Positions 53,332-64,000 of a DNA stretch of 64,000 bases are shown here, piece after piece. The notes below the pieces were generated by a model. It saw only the letters and a list, made by a program, of their open reading frames with translations, ran no database searches and was not told the origin of the DNA. Within the stretch, counting starts at the first letter, position 1, and every line of letters begins with the position of its first letter. Where the stretch lies: contig JAADJZ010000003.1 of the NCBI GenBank assembly GCA_011032825.1, positions 1,054,001-1,118,000 on the forward strand, read 5' to 3'. This DNA comes from Massariosphaeria phaeospora (taxonomy: Eukaryota > Ascomycota > Dothideomycetes > Pleosporales). The position numbers and the translations under genes are program-made.

Positions 53332-55291
53332 ATGGCCGCCAACATTGCCATGGACGACCTGGACGGCTACGGCACCGAGAAGAGCTTCGGCCGCGAATCG
53401 CAGAGCTCGCACTACTATGGCGAGTCTTCGTTCCCGCGCGAAGGCCTGGGCAGGCGGGTCCTGGAGAGCTTCAAGCAGGACCCCAATGCCACCATGACTC
53501 CAAAGGGGAGTTTGGGCGCCGATGGCAAGGTCTTCGACGTCGAGACCGCAGCACAGAATACCGCCAATTCGCCGCTGGCCCGCCGACTCAAGGGGAGGCA
53601 TCTGCAGATGATTGCCATTGGAGGTTCAATAGGTATAGTCGCCACTGTTCATGCCGACTATGCGAATTCACACTCATTACTACAACAGGCACTGGACTGT
53701 TTGTCGGCTCCGGACAAGCGCTTGCCAACGGAGGTCCGGCTTCGGTGGTAATAGCATACTGCCTGGTCGGCATCATGATGTACTGCACCGTCCAGGCTCT
53801 GGGCGAGATGGCCGTGCTGTTCCCCATAGCAGGTTCGTTTTCTGCATACTCGACTCGCTTCATAGATCCTGCATGGGGCTTTGCAATGGGTTGGAAGTAA
53901 GTTTCCAGTCCTTCGGGTCCTTGCATGGCCGCCTGACTGACGTGCATGCAAGTTATGCCCTACAGTGGCTTGTTGTACTACCACTGGAGATCGTCGCCGC
54001 AACATTTACCATCCAGTACTGGAACAACACCATCAATAACAACGCCTACGTTGCTATCTTTCTTAGCGTCATCGTTGTCATCAATCTGTTTGGCGTCAAA
54101 GGCTACGGCGAAGCCGAGTTTGTCTTCGCCATCATCAAGGTCACTGCCGTCATTGGCTTTATAATCCTGGGTGTGGTTAGTAGCACAGTACAGTCATAGA
54201 CGCCGTTTGCTGTGACTAACAGATCTTTCTAGATCATCAACGTAGGAGGTGGTCCCGATGGCGGCTACATCGGCGGCACGTACTGGCACACGCCCGGCGC
54301 CTTCAACAACGGCTTCAAGGGCCTCTGCAGCACCTTTGTCAATGCAGCCTTCGCCTTCTCTGGCACTGAACTCGTTGGCCTTGCCGCCGCCGAAACCGCC
54401 AACCCTCGAAAATCCCTGCCCACAGCCGTCAAGCAGGTCTTCTGGCGGATATCACTGTTCTACATCGTCTCCCTCACCCTCGTCGGTCTCCTTGTCCCCT
54501 ACGATGACCCGCGTCTCCTCAGCGACGACCCTAATCCCGCCAACGCCGTCGCCTCCCCTTTCGTCATCGCCATCAAAAATGCCGGTATCGAAGGCCTGCC
54601 CTCGGTCTTCAACGCCGTGATCATGATCGCCGTGCTCTCCGTCGGCAACTCCGCAGTCTATGGCTCGAGCCGCACCCTCGCCGCCCTCGCAGAGCAGCAC
54701 CAAGCGCCCCAGATATTTGCCTACATCGACCGTCAAGGCCGGCCACTGGTCTCCATCGCATTCGCGTCGTCCCTTGGCCTTCTCGCCTTTCTCGCCGGCG
54801 CAGACCCGCGCCTCCAGTCCGCGGCCTTCAACTGGATGCTTGCTCTCTCGGCCCTCTCCTCCATCTTCACCTGGGGCAGCATCTGCTTCGCCCATGTGCG
54901 CTTCCGCAAAGCCTGGTTGGCACAAGGCCACTCTCTTGATGAACTCGCCTTCCGCTCACAGCCCGGCGTGTTCGGCTCCTGGATCGGCTTCCTTTTCAAC
55001 ATGCTTGTTCTCATTGCGCAGTTCTGGGTTGCTTATGCGCCCATCGGCTACGACGACATGACGACACCGCGCCGCCTGCGGAAGTTCTTCAGCGTGTATC
55101 TTGCGCTGCCTGTCACTTTGGCCTTCTATATCCCGTATAAGTTCTACTACCGTACGAGGTTCATACGGAGCCACAACATGGACTTGCACACAGGGAGACG
55201 GGAGTTGAACGTCGAAGCGTTGATCGAAGAGGAAAGAGCCGAGCGGCGCCAGTGGCCCAAGTGGAAGAAGATATACAAATTCTTCTGCTAA
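53332..55291 (+). CDS. Amino-acid permease (YAT/APC family)
   Basis: Exons 53332-53632, 53689-53896, 53953-54175 and 54233-55291; introns 56, 56 and 57 nt; 596 aa. After a polar N terminus of about 85 residues the first helix begins RHLQMIAIGGSIG and joins across the intron to TGLFVGSGQAL, the signature of fungal amino-acid permeases. Other landmarks are NYALQWLVVLPLEIVAA, AFSGTELVGLAAAETANPRKS and AVYGSSRTLAALAEQ. Twelve hydrophobic segments fit the fold. The C-terminal cytosolic tail (LNVEALIEEERAERR) is typical of permeases regulated by ubiquitination. It is a proton symporter at the plasma membrane; substrate range is not assigned. The donor GTTAGT at 54176 was chosen because it gives ILGVIINVGGGPDGG. 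Confidence 0.93.
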
Positions 55292-56215
55292 CATCCCTGC
55301 GACTCGATTCTTTCCTTTTACTATTTGTATATCCCATTTAACAGCTCGTCTGCCCTTTTCACTTATCTATCCGTCTAGATACCATTCTACTTCGTTCTAT
55401 CTTTCTTCTAGGGTGGCTTCTTCTTTCACCATCTTTTGTCACGACTCTTTTCTTCTGGTTCGCGGTGTCTTGCTTTTCCAATGATACCAGGCGGCATGCC
55501 CCCTTCCTAGCGGGGTATTGCGCAGCCTTGCGAGTTTTCTTTTTTACATTTATCTGTTGTACTCGTAGCCGAGGATGGCATGGGTTGATGATGTGGATGG
55601 ATATGATTAGGAATGTATGAAAGCGGGAAAGGGGCGGCTCAACTAGACTAGACCAAGCAGTTTATGTGCTGCGAACGACTAATCAATCGACAGTGAAAAT
55701 GGACAAGGTCCAACTTTAAACTTTTAGCTGACAAGGTTCTGTGCTCGTGAGATTCTCTTCGTGTCCCGCTGCGAACATTTATGGTCGTTCAACACCTCCT
55801 GTCCTCTCTACTTGAAAACTCACAGCAATGTGAACGTGTATGTGTGCTTGGGCAGAATAGAGAGAATATTTGAGCTCCTGTCGATTAAAAAGGCTGTACT
55901 ATGCTATATACTATGCCATGCCATGCGCTGAAGCGGACCCTCCTTTTTCCCAGATCCAGATTCCCAGATGATTCCATCCAAATCCAATCTACTATTTACC
56001 AAGATGTAGACAAAAACGTCCCCCGTCCCGAGCCTAGAGTACGACGCGAAGCGATGCGTAGTCCAACGGGAGCAATGGGTGAAGCAAACAATTGTACACA
56101 GTCGTGGCCGGGTCAAACCAGTCGCGCCCGCGCCCGCGCCTTTTGCAACAAAGAAACGCCCACCGGCCCTAAGACACGCCACGACACAACGCAGCGGGGT
56201 TTGCTCCCTTCGTAC
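55292..56215. other. Intergenic region between convergent permease and INSIG genes
   Basis: This 924-bp stretch holds both 3' ends, with T/C-rich DNA just after the permease stop. Open frames here are shadows. No RNA or repeat was recognised. Confidence 0.45.
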
Positions 56216-57688
56216 CTACCTCTTCCACCGCCAGTCTTCCAGCACGGCCAACCTGCGCCCAATATTGCCAAAGCACACGCAGCTGCAGAACAGCACGCTC
56301 CCCACCCACGTCGCAACCGCCAGATTGTCGTAGCTCACTATACCGGCGAAGAGCTGCTGGTCATCTTGGTAGTGGGTGTGGGTGTGGGCGTGGTTCGAGG
56401 GAGACGGTGTCCGCGCGTTGTTGTTGCTGCTGGAGTGTGTGGTGTGCGTGCTGTTGGTTGTCGCAGGCAGTGCGGGCGAGGGCAGGACGTCCGGGTTCGA
56501 GAGGAAGATGAGGGAGGTGAGGATGGAGGTGGCGATCAGCGAGAAGGAGAGGCCCGGCTTGCTGCGGTCGAGGATGTACCAGAGAGCCGGGTTGACGAGT
56601 GCGAGGGTGATGGTGAGTTGCAGGGTGGATTGCCAGGGCAGGCGGCGCTGGAAACCAGTCGTTAGTACCTCTCTTGCTCTCTCGCTCCCGGCTCAGGGGC
56701 AATGGTGCAGACTGGGTGGAACGTATATCAGACTTACAATGGCAAACGCGATGCCGAAGAAGGCGCCGACGCTCCTAACGACATCATTCCACTGCTCCCC
56801 CAGCGACGACTCGCTGTCCTTCGCCGCCTCGGGCTCCCGCTCAGTCGACGTCTGGCTCTTCTGGCTGTCCCATAGGACATCGACCCACGGCAGCAGACTC
56901 CCGAGCAGCACGCCCGCAAGCCCCCAGCTCGCGCAGTATCTCCAACCCGCAACATGGTCGACTCCGCGCACCCGCACCGCCGCCAGCTCTCGCGTATCGT
57001 GCAGATGCAGGACGATAACGCCATAGACGACACCGAACAGAAACAGCGCCGCGAGCTTTGCGCCCACGACCGCGTACCTCCAAACCCCCTGCCGCCGACG
57101 CTGCGGTGACCTCGTCGTCCGGCTGCCATGCCCGTCCATGGTGCCCTGCCGCCGTGCCAGCGTCTTCATCCCGAGCCCTGCATCCGGACTCCCGAGCCCG
57201 TTCTCCCACGCCTGCAGAGCCCCCAAGGCGTAGTCGCGGGACCCGCGCGCGGGCGTCTCAGCGCCGCCGCCCCAGGGGGTTTCGGCCATGCTCCTCTCGT
57301 CGGCGGTGCTCGCGCCCACGTCGTCGTAGATGCCGTACAGCGTGCTGCCCGTCAGGTTCAGCAGGCTCTGGTTCCGCGCCGGGCCTCCGCCATCCGGGGG
57401 CGCGTGGGCGCCGTCGCCCATGTTCCCGTTGCGCGCGTTGTACCGCAGGAGCCGGGCATTGAGCTGGGCGAGGAATTCCGACGAGCGGTACGATTCGTGC
57501 AGGGCCGGCGGCGTCGACTGCGGCCACAGGTCGTTGGGCGACTCGGCCGACTCTGCGACGGTGTTGCTGGTGGCCGCATGGCTGGCCGTGTTGCTGCTGG
57601 AGAAGTTGCGGCGCGCGATGGGGCGGTAGATGTGCGGCGGAGGAGCAGACTGCGCGGCGGCGTGGCTAGGAAAGGGGTCGTCGGCCAT
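56216..57688 (-). CDS. INSIG family ER membrane protein
   Basis: Exons 56738-57688 and 56216-56647 on the complement (90-nt intron); 460 aa, start MADDPFPSHA. The N-terminal 200 residues are disordered but contain SLLNLTGSTLYGIYDDVG, a stretch conserved in fungal INSIG proteins. The membrane part begins YAVVGAKLAALFLFGVVYGV and includes WGLAGVLLGSLLPWVDVLW and GAFFGIAFAI joined to RRLPWQSTLQLT. It continues with ALVNPALWYILDRSKPGLS and ends WVGSVLFCSCVCFGNIGRRL, the typical last helix. INSIG proteins control HMG-CoA reductase stability or activity and, in some fungi, the SREBP pathway at the ER. The insert between the last helices is rich in Thr, Asn and His and is probably luminal or a loop. 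Confidence 0.88.
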
Positions 57689-58619
57689 GACTAGACACGG
57701 CGTGGGAATACAGCTGGAGCGCAAGAAGGGCAATGCGAGGGACGACCAGCAGACGATAGATGTGAGAGCCCTCGGAGCAGGGCACCCTTCCCCGCCCGGA
57801 TCGTTGCACGAGTCTCGACAGCAGTCGAGCGCGCACGTGGACTGGAAGATTTCCCAGGCGGTAGGCTTGGCCACACTCGGACTGCACTGCCTCTCGTAGA
57901 ACTGTAAATGTAGAGGGACCAGAGATGCTTTGGCTGCGCGATGGCCATGTAGATAGATGCCTAGGTAGGATCCGCGACCCGTGCACCACGGCACCCTAAG
58001 AGTAGCCGTGTCGACATCAGAGACGGCCGTGGATGCGTCTCCAATAATCAGCGGACTGGCCTTGTCACGCATTGCCCCCTCCTGGTCTGGCTGTGCATGC
58101 ATGGCCATATTCATGTTCAGCTTCTGGCATGTGAAGGCCGCCGCTCGTTGCCGGCCATGCACCCCTCACGTCTCACCCCTCAACGACACCCGCATCACCG
58201 GGTCTTGCAATTCGAGAATAATGGCCTTCATCTATCGTCGGTCGGAACCCAAGTAGGCTCGGAGCAGGCTATACAATCCTAGCCATCTGCAACATCGCTA
58301 GCACTGCATGCAGTAAATGCGCGTGGCTCGACCACATGCCGCTCAAGTTCAGTCTCCACGGCCCCTGGTACCTTTTTTCTCCCTCTACCTCCAAGTCCTG
58401 AGCCCCACAAACTCGCAAGAAATGCCCAGAAGAGACCCCAATGCACCACCCTTGCCGTCATCTCGTTCGAACGCGGGGGTTTGTGCTATCGTAAGACGTT
58501 TCCACCCAGTTTCCCCATTAGTGCCGCCATTTCACTTTGGCTATTCAGTCCTGCAGTGGCTGAAGGACGTTACCGCTGTGCCGTGTTAGTAACTGGCGAC
58601 AGATACGAGCATGTGATAC
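57689..58619. other. Intergenic region upstream of INSIG gene
   Basis: This 931-bp stretch lies between the INSIG start and the eIF2 gamma stop, both on the minus strand. The INSIG frame remains open upstream to 58162 but that part lacks conserved sequence and is likely leader. Confidence 0.45.
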
Positions 58620-60300
58620 TTACGCTACAATGTTAGCCCAGCCGATGAGTCTGTAAGTTCAGATTAGCATGCGCCAGCCGCAAAAGCTTCCGGGAATACC
58701 CACCTCCAGTGCTTTTCGATACGTCGAGACAACGCAACCTTCTCGCCAATCTCGGTGCAGGCAGGTGAAGTGAGTGATAAACGAGCTGCATCAGCCTTCA
58801 CCGCAACCACCTTGGCACCTGTGGCCGTCGATCCAATGTTCACCATCTTGATGTCCGTTAGCTCCCAGCCTCCTTATACAGGGTCTATACATACCAAGAC
58901 TTCGTTCTTAGCGAGCTTTGCAACCTTCGCCTGCTTGCCGTCGGCAGTCTTGACACCAAGTAGTCTTCGCAGAAGGAAGTAGTTAACCTCGAGCTCGGTG
59001 TAGATGTTGGGTAGATGGCCACGGAGACCTAGTACGAATCCAACAAGGCGATCTGCACGGCATAGAGTAGGGTCCACGCGAGTTCCAACACCTGACTCAC
59101 ATTAGACGACAACATCAGAAAGGCTTTGACGGACAAGTGGACATACCAATAAGCCCACCGGGGACGGCGAATTTGAGATCGTTGTGCTCTGCGAACAGAG
59201 ACACAATCCGTGAGAAGATAGGCTTGCATTGAATCTTTCCGGCGCTGTCCTTGGACACGATGCCAGGCCGGATCTCAATTTCATCGCCCAGCTTCAGCAC
59301 ACCTGTGAGGATACTGCCGCCTGCCACGCCTCCCTTTAGATCGTCGATTTCGGCACCAGGCTTGTTGACGTCGAAGGATCGGATTACGATCATGTGAGGC
59401 TTTGTGGAAAAGTCGCGGACTGGGACGGGAATCTGCGAGATCAGGTGCTCGTTGATGGCATCGATGTTGAACTTCAGCTGCGCCGAGATAGGGATGATAG
59501 GCGAACCGTCTGCAACTGTGCCTCGGATGAACTTCAGTATCGACTCGTAATGCGCTGCCGCGCCATCTTCCCGCATCAAATCGACCTTGTTCTGGAGAAT
59601 GATGATGTGGTTGAGCTTCATGATCTCAATGGCTGCCAGATGCTCGCTTGTCTGCGGTTGAGGGCAGGTTTCGTTCCCAGCAATCAGGAGCAGCGCGGCG
59701 TCCATGACGGCGGCGCCCGACAACATGGTGCTCATGAGGATATCGTGGCCCGGGCAGTCCACAAACGAGACGTGGCGCTTCAGCTGGTAGCGGCCTCCAC
59801 AGCCCTCGCGCTCGCAAGCCGGGTCCACCTCCTTGTCGCTCTTGTACGACCTGTAGCATGTCGGCCGGGGGCATTCGGGATTGTCGCATTGGTAGATTTT
59901 GGCATTCGCGTAGCCCAGCTTGATGGTGATGTTTCTCTCCAATTCGTTCTTGAACCGGACCGTCTGCACGCCCGAGATGGCCTTCACCACTGTGCTTTTT
60001 CCGTGGGCGACATGGCCGATGGTTCCGATGTTGATGGTGGCCTGGCGGGAGATGATCTCGGGCGACAGTGGATTCAGCGTCGAGAAGTCGACTGTGCTGG
60101 GTTCTGGTTGTTCCCTGGCACGTGTCAGCAGGGCCAGCCGCGTTGAGGCGCACTGGGTCTTACGGCAGCTGTGGTCGCTCGACAGGCGGCAGGATGTCCC
60201 GCGTCTTCTTCAGCGCCGGCTTGGGCTTCACGTCTTCCACCTCCTCGGGCTCGGAGGCACTCTCGTCGTCGCGGTGGTCGTGGTCCGACTCGGAATCCAT
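58620..60300 (-). CDS. GCD11: Translation initiation factor eIF2 gamma subunit
   Basis: Five exons on the complement: 60164-60300, 59147-60114, 58895-59091, 58704-58846 and 58620-58650; introns 49, 55, 48 and 53 nt; 491 aa. GTPase motifs are GHVAHGKST (G1), VDCPGHD (G3) and NKVD (G4). The family-specific zinc knuckle lies between [11 protein letters not shown] and [10 protein letters not shown]. Domain II includes [24 protein letters not shown]. The spliced C terminus reads [17 protein letters not shown], then [12 protein letters not shown] and [15 protein letters not shown]. The N-terminal exon is acidic. The protein delivers initiator methionyl-tRNA to the 40S subunit as part of the ternary complex. 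All GTPase motifs are intact. Confidence 0.96.
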
Positions 60301-61278
60301 GCTGGGCGGTTTGTTCGCTGTGCCGGGGGACCGCAGCTTTCGTCGGATAGGCGTCGGCGGCGTCGGTGCTGGCAGCAGCAGATAAAGATCGAGGTGAGTG
60401 ACTGTGAAGGCGGCGGCACTCTCAGTTAAATCCCACACGCAAACGAAAATGGCATGAGTCAGGCGTATGGCGGGGCTGCGGCTGCGGCTGCGGCGAAACG
60501 ATTGGCCGCCCCCGGCCATAAAACTTCGCCGCGCGCCGCAGCTGGCCGTCTCTTCTTCATGAACAACGCAAATTCATTCACACTCGCCAAAAGCATTTTC
60601 GATTTGGAGATACCCGTTGCCTTCGGGCAATGCGAGGTTCCATGAGAACGGATAACCGTCAAACGAGTGGAGACGAGACACCAGTGGCTGATCTTGGGTG
60701 CGGTCTCTTCCTATCTCACTGTGGAAGAGAGCGCAATGATTGGTCGTACATATTTTCGATTGGCGCTGTCACAAGGGGACCTCGCGGCATCGGCATCGGC
60801 ATTGGCATGGTTCGATGGCTCTACGGTCTAAACACTATCGCGAAGCCCAAGCCAAACAGGCGCTACGAATTAATTCAATTTCATCAACTACCCAGGCGCT
60901 ATATGTCAAGCACAACACCACAACAAGCAATCATCGAGAAGTATCTCTGTTGTCCTTGGCCATGCGATGCCATGTTGCTTTCCTGGTAACACGGCCACTC
61001 CACTGTGTACCTCGTAACCTCACGACATTGGCTCAAGCTATAGTACGGAGGGTCGCCTTGCGTTTTGACGAAGATCCTATAACCACTCCTATCCGCCCTA
61101 TGTATTGATGGCGTGGTCAGTATGCCCTACTGACGTCCAACAGACTACTGCAAATCTATACAAAATCATGAGATGCAAGTTCAGCTTTGCAAAGTGGGAT
61201 TTTACTATGGACCTGTTCTTCCGTTGAGAGAGTCGGGATATTGACCTCCCCACCACATGCTTTCCACCCTGAGCACAT
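60301..61278. other. Intergenic region upstream of eIF2 gamma gene
   Basis: This 978-bp stretch includes a GGCTGCGGCTGCGGC simple repeat near 60475 and a GGCATC repeat near 60787. Short open frames lack support. It contains the eIF2 gamma promoter and the 3' end of the MARVEL gene. Confidence 0.45.
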
Positions 61279-62336
61279 TCAGAGCCGCGTCGACTCAACC
61301 CCGTTTCCAGGCATGGACCCGTTCTCGTATCCACCGTAACCACCTGGACGCGGCGGCCTTGGAGTATCGGGGTGCGGGGGCCTTGGAGTGTCGGGGTACG
61401 GGGGCCTTGGAGTGTCGGGGTACGGTGGAGTACTATGGGCAACAATTCCGCCGTGTGTACCACCCGACTGCGTCGAACTCGCCGGTACATTATTTACCGG
61501 ACTGGTTTGCGGGGGAAGATCATTTAGCTGGTGTTGCTCGCGTCGATGCGCGCTTGCGCTATGAATCGTTCCAGTGGCTCCAGTTGGGCTATGATGTGTT
61601 CCGGTGGTGCCATTTGCAACATGACGAGGTCCAGTAGTGTTATCTACTGCAGTTCCAGCTATGGCACTCTCGGCTTTGTGGGTCTCCCGTCGCGGTACTC
61701 CCGGAACGGTCTCATCGGCCAGGTGAGCGTGATAGTAGTAAATGAATAACAGAGTCGTCAACAGGAAAAGTAGACTACATGACGGTAAGTACTTATCGTG
61801 AAGAAGAATAGACACAAGCAGAAGTACAATACTTACAACTCAATAGCTGCAAATACCGTAGCCGCGGTACCAGCTCTCCAAGCCGCCCGGCACTTGCGGC
61901 ACACATCAAATCCAGAGAGAACGAAGAAGTTCTCACGTCCATATACCCAATAGACTCTATGATACGAAGCCAGAGCCGCAAACGAACCCAACCAGAAGAG
62001 CAGCGCGATGCCATCGAGTAACAGTGCGGTACGAGGGTCGTAAAATTTGCGTTGGACCAGATGCAGAGGCGTCGTAAGAAGTAGAATGGGCACTAATGTG
62101 AGAATAGATATGATGATGGTGGCAACCAGGGGTGGCTGAAGCTATGTGCTTGTTAGCAAGAGCCTAGAGTCAAATGCAAATCTTCATATCAACTAACGTA
62201 CCGGGCCGCCACCTCTGATGGACAATGCGTATGCTGTGAGTGCCAGGGTGAGGATTGCGAACAGGAGTTGGAAAGCTCGCAAACCAAGGACCCATCGCGG
62301 GATTGGAACCGCCCCGCCACGGGGCATGTAGACCAT
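61279..62336 (-). CDS. MARVEL-domain membrane protein with proline-rich repeat tail
   Basis: Exons on the complement 62202-62336, 61837-62141 and 61279-61774; introns 60 and 62 nt; 311 aa from ATG 62336 (MVYMPRGGAV). Four membrane helices are visible: RAFQLLFAILTLALTAYAL, PPLVATIIISILTLVPILLL, TALLLDGIALLFWLGSFAAL and, after the second splice, LLFLLTTLLFIYYYHAH. The motif RVYWVYGRENFFVLSG and a small cysteine pair (CRKC) lie in the last loop. The cytosolic tail is rich in Thr/Gly and contains three tandem P-DTPRPP units followed by GGYGGYENGS. Fungal MARVEL proteins sit in the plasma membrane or vesicles; the function of this one is unknown. The acceptor at 62142 or 62136 changes only two residues. 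Confidence 0.8.
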
Positions 62337-62844
62337 TGTGATGAACGAGTTAAAGTGAATAAGCGCTAGGATGAGACTGTGGTGAGTGTAGGTAGCCGGT
62401 TTAGATGATTTTACCACCTGATATTCAAAAGTCAGACAAAGGACTGCAAGTTACCTGGCTTCCCGCGTGACTGTTTGCAGTCAGGAGCGACAACTGCGGA
62501 ATGCACGCTGTCGCCCGTTTCGGCAGTGGACAAAGGTCGCATAGAAATACAATATTAGGTTTAGAGAACATTGAGTTTATGCAAACAATACTCCACACAT
62601 AGATTCTGTGTGTGTTTGGTTCATTCTCAAACAGACTTGTGTAGTGCTACTAGAGCGCGACTACACTAATTGTTAAGTGAAACCTGACCACGGCCAAGTG
62701 GTCCTCGACGAATAATCAGCCAATACTTAGAAATCATCAACGAGGTTCCCACAAGACAGCCACAGGGAGAGGCTTGCCGCAACGTTCACAAAGCTCAATC
62801 TACACAACCCAACACTCTCCGCCAACTGAACTCCTCCCTGAACC
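62337..62844. other. Intergenic region upstream of MARVEL gene
   Basis: This 508-bp stretch contains the MARVEL promoter. No gene or repeat was recognised. Confidence 0.45.
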
Positions 62845-63650
62845 CTAACCTCTCCTTGATTTTCTAATTACTGACCGACGCCTCCTCTTTCCCATGACCC
62901 TTGTGTTAGGACACATTCTCTTCAGAAACGCCACGCTACTCTCCACTTCCGAATTCGTGATCTCATCAATGACCGCATTAACTACCTGAACCCCCAAACC
63001 ATATTTCTCGAAGCATAAATGACACATGCTACCCAAATCGCGCGCGGCTGTATAGGCCCAGCCATGTTGCTTTCCACCACTCGGGCTTGGGGTCACACTA
63101 CTGGGATTTGTCTCGAATTTGGTCCGGCTTAATGAGTGCACCGATTCTCGAGGCGTATACATCCACAATTGGGAATCCGCGTGCGAATGTGGCGATACCT
63201 GTTCCATGTAGAGTTTTAGACGTCCATGGGATTGGTGGATGTCTTTTCGTCGGATGGAGAAGAGGGGTAGTCAACATCACCATCCGCATAAGTAATGCCG
63301 TATGTCGTGAAGCTGGACGCGAGGGTGATCTCCTTAATGCCGGGTTCGAAGGTGATGTTGTACGAGCCCATGGTATTGATCCTGAAAGTTGCGCAGTCGG
63401 GGACTCGATCCGGCGGAGGGATGCCTCGACATGTTAGCATCCGACCTAGTTCAGACAGATTGTGCAATCTTAAAGTAGCATGAAAGACTATTGAAAGCTT
63501 AGGCTCCGTCCATGAGATCGGCTTTGAGGCTGTGTAGTTGGGGATGCGGATGGAAGAGGTACGACGTCGACGTTCAGTATTTTGCGACCATGCTCCAAAA
63601 GCTTTGCGATACATGACGGCCTGCGACATCAGAGCCACCAGTAAAGACAT
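62845..63650 (-). pseudogene. Decayed fungal gene with two reading-frame breaks
   Basis: Protein-like sequence runs through three frames on the complement. Frame 1 runs from ATG 63650 (MSLLVALMSQ) to a stop at 63216 and contains CRGIPPPDRVPDCATFRINT and YNITFEPGIKEITLASS. Frame 2 then carries GIATFARGFPIVDVYASRIG and IKPDQIRDKS before a stop at 63098. Frame 3 carries SVTPSPSGGKQHGWAYTAARD and CHLCFEKYGLGVQVVN to a basic end at 62845. No intron of normal length bridges the breaks: the only GT-AG pair at the first break is about 23 nt. The three parts read like pieces of one lineage-specific gene of unknown function, so frameshift decay is favoured. An assembly error cannot be excluded. A hydrophobic stretch upstream in frame 1 (to 63794) may be an earlier exon. 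Confidence 0.5.
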
Positions 63651-63794
63651 TTCCTTTCGCAGATGTGAGAGGTGGCCCCATATCAACTGACTATTAGTAG
63701 TAATGAAGAGTGATGCCAAGCTGTCAGTGAGTGTGGAAAAACCATGAGAAAACATATTGCATAGCAATATATAAGCTACTAGAGCTTTCCGCAC

Positions 63795-64000
63795 AAGCCG
63801 CTTACCCTTTTCAGAAGGCTAGATGAACCCAATTGACCGTTCGTCTTCGGTATTACCGCACTTCTATAGGCAGCACATGTCCAATAGGTGAAGATTCATC
63901 AGATAAAGCGCTGACAAATAGTACATTCGGCTGTATTATTCAGCCAGTCGAATCCGTAGTGTAGTGTGACACCGATTCTGGCGCCAGTTCTCTCAGCATA
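63795..64000. other. Window edge, nothing recognised
   Basis: The final 206 bp show no gene, repeat or RNA that can be supported. They may belong to the 5' region of the decayed gene. Confidence 0.4.

Noticed and set aside
52672..53601. 309-codon open frame on the minus strand opposite the permease first exon
   Set aside because: It overlaps a confident exon, and its Gly/Ala/Arg content comes from simple GC repeats.

Overview
This window is chromosomal DNA from a filamentous ascomycete (Pezizomycotina, most likely Dothideomycetes). About 45 spliceosomal introns can be placed. Most are 47-70 nt, and many carry CTAAC or CTGAC branch sites just before a TAG or CAG acceptor. Genes are densely packed on both strands and are typical fungal nuclear genes: eIF2 gamma, ribosomal L38, Cym1, Idh1, Bud23, Svp26, INSIG and DGAT2. 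The class-level call is inference from gene families. No rRNA, tRNA, CRISPR or prokaryotic operon structure was seen. In every spliced model the summed exon length is a multiple of three, and conserved motifs read across the junctions. All splice sites are nonetheless read by eye, without RNA data.

Layout. 0-13 kb: DGAT2 acyltransferase (-), an STK19-like protein (+), a histidine phosphatase (+), an unusual repeat protein with a RING-like C terminus (+), a secreted protein (-), an ankyrin protein (+) and an AIF-like flavoprotein (+). 13.4-22.3 kb: a small secreted-protein locus, then the most distinctive region of the window. There a GH16-like/acyltransferase-3 fusion (-), a processive GT2 polysaccharide synthase (+) and a second acyltransferase-3 protein (+) sit together with long intergenic spaces. 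22.9-33.8 kb: a six-exon protein kinase (-), a nitronate monooxygenase ending in SKL (-), taxilin (-) and the mitochondrial presequence protease Cym1 (+). 33.8-35.3 kb: a 279-bp fold-back MITE-like element and an orphan coding remnant. 35.3-46.2 kb: Svp26 (-), Bud23 (+), Idh1 (-), a 3-hydroxyisobutyrate dehydrogenase-like enzyme with an apparent GC-AG intron (+), a large protein of unknown function (+), an 85-residue membrane protein (-) and L38 (+). 46.5-64 kb: a metallo-beta-lactamase-fold protein (-), a membrane-anchored lectin-like protein (+), an amino-acid permease (+), INSIG (-), eIF2 gamma (-), a MARVEL protein (-) and a decayed gene (-).

How the genes relate. Most are independent housekeeping genes in divergent pairs that share short promoters (DGAT2/STK19, taxilin/Cym1, Svp26/Bud23, Idh1/HIBADH-like, the 85-aa gene/L38). 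The exception is 13.9-22.3 kb, where a glycan polymerase, a glycan-binding or glycan-cleaving domain fused to an O-acyltransferase, and another O-acyltransferase suggest a dedicated system for making and acylating a surface or secreted polysaccharide. That is an inference from family membership and adjacency, and it is the best candidate here for an undescribed system.
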